A DNA stretch of 64,000 nt from Nitrososphaerales archaeon (GTDB lineage Archaea > Thermoproteota > Nitrososphaeria > Nitrososphaerales > Gagatemarchaeaceae), in NCBI GenBank assembly GCA_014874415.1, contig JACWAI010000099.1, forward strand, positions 1 through 64,000, written 5' to 3'. Below are positions 58,098 through 64,000 of this stretch, piece after piece. The notes beneath the pieces are model-generated. The model was not told where the DNA came from, made no database searches, and was given only the letters and a program-made list of their open reading frames with translations. Numbering within the stretch: the stretch's first letter is position 1; each line of letters opens with the position of its first letter. Both the position numbers and the translations under genes were made by a program.

Positions 58098-59366
58098 TCA
58101 GGGCATTATCCGCCTCAAGGCAGCCTCGAAGGGGATGAGCTCTTCTTTGCCGGTTTTCATCTCCTTGAGCGTCACCCCCTTCGCCCTGGTCTCCTTCTCC
58201 CCCACTATCATCACCCAGGCCGCGTCCAGCTTGTCCGCGTCTTCCAGCTGCTTGGAGAGGGTTTTTGGCATGAGCGCCGCCTCGCAGGGAACCCCCGTCG
58301 CCCTGACCTTCCTCTGTATCTCGAGCGCTCGGCCGGTGAAACTTTCTCCGGCGGCGGCGACGTAGACCAGAGACCCCCCGGGGCCCTCGATTTCGGCAAG
58401 CGACATGGCGATCCGCTCGATGCCCCCGGCCGCGCCAGTGGCTGAAAGGTCCGGCCTGCCGAAGATCTTCGGGAGTGCGTCGTACCTTCCTCCCCCGAAG
58501 AGGGAGCCGAGTCTGGGGTTGCCCGTGTCGGCACCCTCGAAGACTATTCCGGTGTAGTAGTCGATTCCTCTTACGACGCTCATGTTGTATTCCACGTTCT
58601 TCACTCCCCGAGAGTCGAGCCTGTCGGCGAGGGTGCGAAGCTCCCCGACCGACTCCAGGCGGAGCTCGGACGCCTTCGAAAGCACTTCGTCCGGCGTCCC
58701 CCTCAGCTTCCCGAAATCAAGCACCTTGTTGATCTGACCTGCCTCGAACCCCTTCCCCACGTACTCGGACCTGAGATCGTCGGCCGTTTTCTTCTCGACC
58801 TTGTCGTTGGCCCTCATCAGCTCGATGACCCGTTCGTCCTCTTCGATCCCGACCTTGGTCCTGATGTAATCTTCGACCACGCGCCTGTCCCCCACCTTCA
58901 CGGTGAAATCCCGGATCCCGGCCCGCAGCATGATGGCAGAGCTCGCGTCTATGACCTCGGCGTCGGCGTCGACCGACGGCGGACCGAACACTTCGAGGTC
59001 CCACTGGTGGAACCATCTATACCTGCCAAACTGTGGTTCGTCGTATCTCCACATCCCGCCAGACGCCGCCAGTTTTACGGGAAGCCTGAGGCCCTTGCGC
59101 GAGCAGACATATCGGGTGATCCCGACGGTAAGGTCGAACCGTAGGCCCAGGTCGCGCCCCGCCTTGTCCTTGAAGGAGTAGATCTCCTTGTCGATGGCCG
59201 CCCCGCTCTTGGCTCGCAGGGTGCTGAGGTGCTCGACGGAAGCGGGCTCCATCACATCGAAGTTGTAGATTTTTGAGACCTCCTCGAAAGCAGCTCTGAC
59301 CCTGGCCTGGCGGGCATAGCGCTCAGGCTCGATGTCGTCCACCCCTCTCGGCGTGGAGAGGTCCAA
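58098..59366 (-). CDS. hisS: histidyl-tRNA synthetase
   Basis: Class II synthetase. 422 residues from TTG 59366: LDLSTPRGVDDIEPERYARQ (start of domain), LRFDLTVGITRYV, motif 2 (WRYDEPQFGRYRWFHQWDLE), the histidine-specific VVRGIDYYTGIVFE and GGGRYDALPKIFG, then an anticodon-binding domain. The frame is open to 59501 but that part lies in rfcS. It starts one base after rfcS, so they are co-transcribed. Confidence 0.93.
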   Translation of the reverse strand: MDLSTPRGVDDIEPERYARQARVRAAFEEVSKIYNFDVMEPASVEHLSTLRAKSGAAIDKEIYSFKDKAGRDLGLRFDLTVGITRYVCSRKGLRLPVKLAASGGMWRYDEPQFGRYRWFHQWDLEVFGPPSVDADAEVIDASSAIMLRAGIRDFTVKVGDRRVVEDYIRTKVGIEEDERVIELMRANDKVEKKTADDLRSEYVGKGFEAGQINKVLDFGKLRGTPDEVLSKASELRLESVGELRTLADRLDSRGVKNVEYNMSVVRGIDYYTGIVFEGADTGNPRLGSLFGGGRYDALPKIFGRPDLSATGAAGGIERIAMSLAEIEGPGGSLVYVAAAGESFTGRALEIQRKVRATGVPCEAALMPKTLSKQLEDADKLDAAWVMIVGEKETRAKGVTLKEMKTGKEELIPFEAALRRIMP

Positions 59367-59367
59367 G

Positions 59368-60336
59368 CTAGTCCCTCTGGCCCTTGAGAGAAGCGAGTTG
59401 AGCGAGCATCGCAGTGAGCTGCAGTTCGGGCTGTGAGCCCTGCACGAGCCGGAAGTCGTACTCCGCGAGTATCGAAACGGCTTTCCCCAAGTCGGGGACA
59501 TTCATCGATCCGAGAGCCTCGTTGGCGAACCTGAGGAAGTCCCTCTCGGGTATGCCGTAGACCCTGGTGAGCTCTATCATCTTCGTCCGGGCCATGTCGA
59601 AGTTCCCGTCCATCGCCGTCCGGATGATCTCAGAGACACGGGACTTCGCGCTCGCCCCGGACGCTGATTTCACCGCTTCGATGGAAAGCTCCCCCGAGGC
59701 CGAGGCGGCCTGCATCAGGTTGATGGCCTGCCTGAGGTCCCCCTGAGTCGCCTCGAAGATCGCTCCGAAGACGGCGTCCCCGCCATGCTTCAGTTTTTCC
59801 TTCTTGGCAATCGACTTCAGATGCTCGGTGACCGACGCCTCGTCATAGCGCTGGAACCTGAATATGGCGCACCTGCTCTGCAGTGGCTCGATTATGCCGG
59901 ATGAATAGTTGCAGATCAATATGAACCTCGTGTGCTCGGAGTTCTCCTCCATTATCCTCCTCAGGGCGGTTTGTGCGTCCGATGTTGTCTCGTCCGCCTC
60001 GTCAAGAACCACGAGCCGGAAGGGGATGCCTTCCGCCCTGTCTGCGAAGCGGGCGAATGTCTTGATCCTCTGTCGGACGGTGTCGATGCCCCTTTCATCA
60101 CTGGCGTTCAAAGAAAGTGTGTAGTCCCGCCATCTCTCTCCGAGCAACTGCCTCGCGATTATCATCGCCATGGTCGTCTTGCCCGATCCCGGGGGGCCAG
60201 CGAAAAGGAGGTGAGGGAGCTGCGCCTTCTTCTGGATGAGGAGCTCGAGCCTATGCTTGACGGTGGCCTGGTCCACGAGATCCACGAGTGCCATAGGCCG
60301 ATACTTCTCGACCCACATGAGGTCTTCGACCGGCAT
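59368..60336 (-). CDS. rfcS: replication factor C small subunit
   Basis: Clamp loader ATPase subunit for PCNA. 322 residues: LMWVEKYRPMALVDLVDQ (RFC box II), FAGPPGSGKTTMAMIIARQL (Walker A), LVVLDEADETTSDAQTALRR (Walker B and box V), ICNYSSGIIEPLQSRC with the Arg-finger SRC motif. No intein. Ends one base before the hisS start. Confidence 0.95.
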   Translation of the reverse strand: MPVEDLMWVEKYRPMALVDLVDQATVKHRLELLIQKKAQLPHLLFAGPPGSGKTTMAMIIARQLLGERWRDYTLSLNASDERGIDTVRQRIKTFARFADRAEGIPFRLVVLDEADETTSDAQTALRRIMEENSEHTRFILICNYSSGIIEPLQSRCAIFRFQRYDEASVTEHLKSIAKKEKLKHGGDAVFGAIFEATQGDLRQAINLMQAASASGELSIEAVKSASGASAKSRVSEIIRTAMDGNFDMARTKMIELTRVYGIPERDFLRFANEALGSMNVPDLGKAVSILAEYDFRLVQGSQPELQLTAMLAQLASLKGQRD

Positions 60337-60426
60337 TAACCCAGCCCCTCCTGGTATAGCTGTCCCAGCAACTTTCTGTCCCGGGCGACTGTTCTTCTTA
60401 TTTATCCGTTGGTAGGAAAAAGCGAG

Positions 60427-61146
60427 CTAGGCGCTGGCCGCCTTCATGCCGAGGTACATCCGCGCCAGCTCCTGGTGCGCCAGTAGTTCACTCGCAGCGC
60501 CCACGAAAGCGTTCTTCCCCCCCACGAGGAGGTAGGCCCTGTCCCCAATCTCGAGCGCCCTCTTCGCGTTCTGTTCGACGAGGACAATGGTCAGGCCCCT
60601 CTCCTTCCCCAGTTTCTGGATCGTCCTCAAGACCTCTGTGGCGTACTTCGGGGAAAGGTTGGCAGTCGGCTCGTCGAACAGGATGACCTGGGGCTTCCGA
60701 AGGAGGGCCATCGTCATGGCGACCATCTGCCTCTCCCCTCCGCTGAGGTTCACCACCTTGGTGTTGAGATACGAGCTAAGCTGCGGGAAGATTCCAAGGG
60801 CGTCCTTTAGGCGCTCCGCGTACTCGGCCTTGGAAACCATGTATGCCGCCATCTTGAAGTTCTCTGATACTCGGAGCTTGGTGAACACGCTCTCGGTCTG
60901 GGGCAGGTATGCTAGCCCCGTCCTCGCAATCATGTGGGCAGGACGGCCCGTGAGCGCCTTGGCGTCCATGGTGACCGTGCCCTTGTAGATGTTGGTCAGG
61001 CCCGCTATGGTCTTGAGAAGGGTGCTCTTCCCTGAACCATTTGGCCCCACCACTATCGTGATCTCGCCTGAAGAAGCCTCCAGGGACACGTCCGTGAGGA
61101 TCTGGAGTTTCCCGTATCCGGCCGAGACGGTGTCTACTTTGAGCAT
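60427..61146 (-). CDS. livF: branched-chain amino-acid ABC transporter ATPase LivF
   Basis: 239 residues. Walker A VGPNGSGKSTLLKTI (about 35-49), the Q-loop region LAYLPQTESVFTKLRVSENF, signature LSGGERQMVAM, Walker B VILFDEPTANLSPK, and the switch His residue expected near VLVEQNAKRALEI is Gln/Asn, as usual for LivF. Follows livG by 3 bases. Confidence 0.92.
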   Translation of the reverse strand: MLKVDTVSAGYGKLQILTDVSLEASSGEITIVVGPNGSGKSTLLKTIAGLTNIYKGTVTMDAKALTGRPAHMIARTGLAYLPQTESVFTKLRVSENFKMAAYMVSKAEYAERLKDALGIFPQLSSYLNTKVVNLSGGERQMVAMTMALLRKPQVILFDEPTANLSPKYATEVLRTIQKLGKERGLTIVLVEQNAKRALEIGDRAYLLVGGKNAFVGAASELLAHQELARMYLGMKAASA

Positions 61147-61149
61147 CTC

Positions 61150-61908
61150 TCAGGCACCGAGATAGGCTTCTATGACCTTGGGATCGGACATGACCTGCTC
61201 GGGCTTTCCTTCGGCGACAACCTTGCCAACGGCCATCGCAGTGACCGTGTCCACATACTCGAGGACGACCTCGAGTCTGTGCTCGACTATGAGAAAAGTC
61301 ACCCCGAGCTCGTCTCTGAGCTTGAGTATGCGGCCGAAGATTTCATGGGCGAGGGTCGGATTCACCCCTGATATGGGCTCGTCGAGGAGTATCAGCCTGG
61401 CTCCGCTCATGAGAGCCCTGCCCAGCTCCAGGAGTTTCATCTGCCCTCCGCTGAGCGTCGACGATTCGTGCTCACTGACCTTGTCGAGGCCGAGAAGCTG
61501 AAGAATCGCGAATGCCTTTTTGGTTGCCTCGGTCTCCTCCTTGACCCAAGCCTTCTTGAACAGTGATTTTACGAAGGATTCCCCAGGATTGTTCTTCGCG
61601 GCGACCAGGACGTTCTCCAAGACTGTCAGTTTAGTGAAGAGGCTCGGGATCTGGAATGTCCTCGAAACTCCGAGGGCGTACGCCTTGTGCGGGGGGAGAC
61701 CGGTGATGTCTCTGCCTTCGAAGATCACTCTTCCCGAATCGGGTTTGTAGAAGCCGCCTACGACGTTGATGAGGGTGGTCTTCCCAGATCCGTTAGGGCC
61801 TACCAGGATGTGGACTCCCTTTTCCTTCACCCCGAGCGTCACTCCGTCCAGTGCGCGCAGGCTTCCGAAGGCCTTTCTCACGTCCTGAATTTCCAGGATT
61901 CCTTCCAA
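61150..61908 (-). CDS. livG: branched-chain amino-acid ABC transporter ATPase LivG
   Basis: 252 residues. Walker A VGPNGSGKTTLINVVGGFYK, signature LSGGQMKLLELGRALM, Walker B LILLDEPISGVNPTL, switch region FLIVEHRLEVVLEY with His, and the LivG-type C-terminal AVGKVVAEGKPEQVMSD. In the same operon as livK (37-base gap) and livF. Confidence 0.92.
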   Translation of the reverse strand: MEGILEIQDVRKAFGSLRALDGVTLGVKEKGVHILVGPNGSGKTTLINVVGGFYKPDSGRVIFEGRDITGLPPHKAYALGVSRTFQIPSLFTKLTVLENVLVAAKNNPGESFVKSLFKKAWVKEETEATKKAFAILQLLGLDKVSEHESSTLSGGQMKLLELGRALMSGARLILLDEPISGVNPTLAHEIFGRILKLRDELGVTFLIVEHRLEVVLEYVDTVTAMAVGKVVAEGKPEQVMSDPKVIEAYLGA

Positions 61909-61944
61909 GTGCTACCACGAAAAAAGAGGAGTGGGGGACTTTTC

Positions 61945-63291
61945 CTAAGGTGGCGCGTTGCCTGATGTCCAGCTGATTGAGTTGGTTGCGTAATCCCACT
62001 GGCCGGCCAGTACCCATTCGTATGAACCGGTCCCGGTGGCTACGACCTTCCAGATCTGGTAGCCTGAGCCAGGGAACAGGGCACGGTCGCCTGCGGGGTT
62101 CAACGCTTCAGGGCCCGTGAGCCCGTAGAAGTTCGCTGCCACAGATGGGAGGATCTTCTGAATGTCTTGGCCATTGTTCGCCCCTGCTGACATGATTGAA
62201 AGCGCTGCGAGCCAGACGTCGTCATAGCCCTCGAAGTCGTAGAACGCCCCTCCCGCCAGGATTTTCGCACCAGCCGACGTGCCCGCTATTCTGGTGTAGA
62301 ATGCAGACGACTTCGTGTTGTTCGAAAGGATCCCGAAGAGGGTCGAGTAGACCCCTACCTGGGCCGAGTAGCTGGCGACGTTGCTGGACGAGTTGGATAG
62401 GTCTGTGTTCTGGGCGATCCCGTCCATCCCGAACCATGGAAGCGGGGTGTTCAGAAGCTGGGGAGCCTGTGTGTGTACCTGGTCGAGTATGGCGCCGTAT
62501 TCCTGGAATGCGACGATGTAAATCGCCACATGGGCTGGACCGACCTGCGCGGCGAACTGGTTGTACTGGCTCACCATCGTCTGGATGGTCGAAGTGAAGT
62601 CGCTCGCGGTCTGGCCGTACTTTGTCGGCCCGCCGATCAGGATGCTAGGGTCGCCGACCTTCAGCCAGGTCTGCGTTGCGTTGGCGAGGCCGTTGCCATA
62701 GGTGTCGTCTCTGTTGACGATGACCACCGCCTGCGCCCCGGCTGCCAGAAGCTCCTTCGCGTCCGCCTGTCCCTGGGCTGCGTCACTTGGAGCAGTCCTG
62801 AACAGGTAGTCGTTGGGGATGGCCAGTGCCTGGGATGTGGAGGACGGGCTGATCAAGACCATGTGGTTGGTGTCAGCATAGGTCAGCAGCGCGCCTGCCG
62901 TACCGCTGTTGAGCGGACCAATCACGACCTGAACTCCGTCAGAGTGGAATGTTGACATTATGGATGAGGCCGTAGAGTCGTCCAGTTTGTAGTCCTGGCT
63001 GTTCAACGAGAAAGTCAGGCTGCACCCAGAATTCTGCAAGTAGGTGTTGACGTCTCCGATAGCTAGTTGCTCGGCCGCCTGCTCTCCTGCACCCTGAACG
63101 GAGAGCGTTGAGCTCAGGTCGTTCAGCGCGCCGATGGTGATTGTCTGGCCGTTGCAGAGTCCCGAATTGCCGCCACTGATGCCAAGAGATGGAGCTGCGA
63201 CATAGGTGATTCCTACGCCTACGAGAAGTCCCACAATTAGTACTCCGATAAGTGCTGTGCTAGTTGCACCTCTCTTTTTCAACGGAGCCAA
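61945..63291 (-). CDS. livK: branched-chain amino-acid ABC transporter substrate-binding protein LivK
   Basis: 448 residues. A basic start (PLKKRGA) and a hydrophobic helix (about 12-34) anchor it at the outer face of the membrane. The periplasmic-binding type 1 fold follows: ITIGALNDLSSTLSVQGAGE, VQVVIGPLNSGTAGALLTYA, MVLISPSSTSQALAI and AVVIVNRDDTYGNGLANAT. There is no lipobox. Starts at TTG 63291 (TTG 63282 is an alternative) with a TATA-like GTTAAAATACT at 63308-63317, shared with livH on the opposite strand. Confidence 0.88.
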   Translation of the reverse strand: MAPLKKRGATSTALIGVLIVGLLVGVGITYVAAPSLGISGGNSGLCNGQTITIGALNDLSSTLSVQGAGEQAAEQLAIGDVNTYLQNSGCSLTFSLNSQDYKLDDSTASSIMSTFHSDGVQVVIGPLNSGTAGALLTYADTNHMVLISPSSTSQALAIPNDYLFRTAPSDAAQGQADAKELLAAGAQAVVIVNRDDTYGNGLANATQTWLKVGDPSILIGGPTKYGQTASDFTSTIQTMVSQYNQFAAQVGPAHVAIYIVAFQEYGAILDQVHTQAPQLLNTPLPWFGMDGIAQNTDLSNSSSNVASYSAQVGVYSTLFGILSNNTKSSAFYTRIAGTSAGAKILAGGAFYDFEGYDDVWLAALSIMSAGANNGQDIQKILPSVAANFYGLTGPEALNPAGDRALFPGSGYQIWKVVATGTGSYEWVLAGQWDYATNSISWTSGNAPP

Positions 63292-63307
63292 AGGCTGCTG
63301 GGCGAAA

Positions 63308-63317
63308 GTATTTTAAC
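63308..63317. promoter_or_regulatory. shared promoter between livK and livH
   Basis: AGTATTTTAA (plus), TTAAAATACT (minus) lies about 17-26 bases from the livK start (63291) and 34-43 bases from TTG 63351, so one AT-rich box could serve both directions. Confidence 0.45.
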
Positions 63318-63350
63318 GCTTGTGCGAGCGCGAAGCAGAGCCTAGAGCAG

Positions 63351-64000
63351 TTGGTACCAGCGTACCTGATTTCAGCTGAGGTGTATGCTGCCCTTTTCGC
63401 TTTGATGGCTATGGGTCTGACGCTGACGTACATGACCACCAAGGTGCCCAACTTCGCCTATGGCGACATGGTGCTCCTCGGCGTCTACTCGTCCTATGCG
63501 ACCGTAAAGATCTACCACTCGGACCCCTACGTCGGGAGCGCCGTCGGATTCGTCGTGGCCGGGCTGGTGTCGATGGCCATGTATCTCATCGTCCTGCGCC
63601 CGCTCGCAAGACGAGGGGCGTCCATCGTATCCCTCATGATAGCGACCTTCGGGGTTGACATCGGATTCGCCGGCATCTTCGGCATCTACACAGACTACCT
63701 CACGAATGCCTACGTGTTCAACGACGCCAAGGAGTTCTACACCCTGGGGCCCGACTTCAGCATAGCTGGTTACCCTGGGATAGATTTTGCGGCTCCCGTG
63801 GCGGTCGCAGCCGTCGTCTTGATCATCTATCTCCTTCTTACCAGGACGAAGTTCGGCGTCGCCATGAGGGCTTCCATCGAGAACCCCCCACTGGCCAAGG
63901 TTCTGGGCATCAACGTAGACATGGTCTACACCTCCTCTTGGTTTCTAGCCGGGGGGCTTGCGGGGTTTGCCGGGGCCTTCCTCACGCTTGACCTCCCGCT
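63351..64000 (+). CDS. livH: branched-chain amino-acid ABC transporter permease LivH, partial
   Basis: N-terminal about 216 residues of the permease; the gene runs off the window. From TTG 63351 it has hydrophobic segments SAEVYAALFALMAMGLTLTY, GFVVAGLVSMAMYLIVLRPL and a later AAPVAVAAVVLIIYLLL, plus the LivH signatures NFAYGDMVLLGVYSS and FGVAMRASIENPPLAKVLGIN (the EAA-like loop that contacts LivF/LivG). Divergent from livK. A livM gene is likely to follow outside. Confidence 0.9.
   Translation, partial: MVPAYLISAEVYAALFALMAMGLTLTYMTTKVPNFAYGDMVLLGVYSSYATVKIYHSDPYVGSAVGFVVAGLVSMAMYLIVLRPLARRGASIVSLMIATFGVDIGFAGIFGIYTDYLTNAYVFNDAKEFYTLGPDFSIAGYPGIDFAAPVAVAAVVLIIYLLLTRTKFGVAMRASIENPPLAKVLGINVDMVYTSSWFLAGGLAGFAGAFLTLDLP

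Noticed and set aside
1-64000. CRISPR arrays, rRNA genes, insertion sequences
   Set aside because: No regularly spaced repeats, rRNA motifs, transposase genes or terminal inverted repeats were recognised.

Overview
The window is archaeal chromosome, gene-dense and GC-rich, and looks like a member of the TACK group, most likely Nitrososphaeria/Thaumarchaeota or a near relative. The archaeal assignment rests on glycerol-1-phosphate dehydrogenase, a geranylgeranyl reductase, diphthine synthase, FEN1, RFC small subunit, aCPSF1, separate Kae1 and Bud32, archaeal ribosomal proteins (L15e, S3Ae, S15p), an Sm-like protein, two proteasome beta subunits, SepF and PDCD5. TTG starts are very common and Shine-Dalgarno sites are rare. 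Instead TATA boxes sit 20-35 bases upstream of many starts, which fits mostly leaderless transcripts. The exact lineage is inference.

Layout. 1-3300: a cut short-chain dehydrogenase, a small HEAT-repeat protein resembling half of deoxyhypusine hydroxylase, a chimeric regulator/dehydrogenase gene and a ribbon-helix-helix (RHH) regulator. 3557-4513: a tRNA-Lys(CTT) gene that can be folded only by removing three introns, a second 3'-half tRNA-Lys-like element, and a LAGLIDADG endonuclease on the same strand. 4659-6930: Dph5-DUF357, a cytidylyltransferase and translin. 7091-9114: an accessory patch with two coupled zinc-finger nuclease-like paralogues, an Hjc-like nuclease and small proteins. 9194-17163: housekeeping genes (threonine dehydratase, FEN1, aEF1B, geranylgeranyl reductase, Pth2, TruD, ferredoxin-NADP reductase). 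17165-19043: L15e diverging from an RHH plus Panacea-like pair, then a frameshifted membrane protein gene. 19140-28815: SerA, an oxidoreductase, a YchF-type GTPase and a long minus-strand operon of KEOPS, translation and DHH genes. 28938-30025: RNA-binding proteins and an SCP2 protein. 30022-37404: a fatty-acid beta-oxidation and CoA-transfer cluster. 37570-50765: proteasome beta subunits, RtcA, NadM, an aminotransferase, an FKBP isomerase, EgsA, aCPSF1, a broken CBS gene, SepF, PUA and Sm proteins, RpiA and a ferredoxin. 50795-51866: a decayed LAGLIDADG gene. 51983-60336: PDCD5, PAC2, RtcB and archease, threonine degradation (Tdh, Kbl), HisS and RfcS. 60427-64000: a branched-chain amino-acid ABC transporter with divergent LivK and LivH.

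Together the metabolic genes suggest a heterotroph that takes up amino acids, degrades threonine and oxidises acyl-CoAs. The RNA genes (RtcA, RtcB, archease, KEOPS, TruD, Pth2) fit with a tRNA repertoire that carries several introns. Accessory patches that read AT-richer by eye (about 2650-3300, 3560-4650, 7000-8310, 17740-19130, 46700-47600, 50795-51960) hold the endonucleases, RHH regulators and broken genes, and are the likeliest sites of gene transfer. The only long stretch without a protein gene is about 3302-3835, which holds the tRNA elements.
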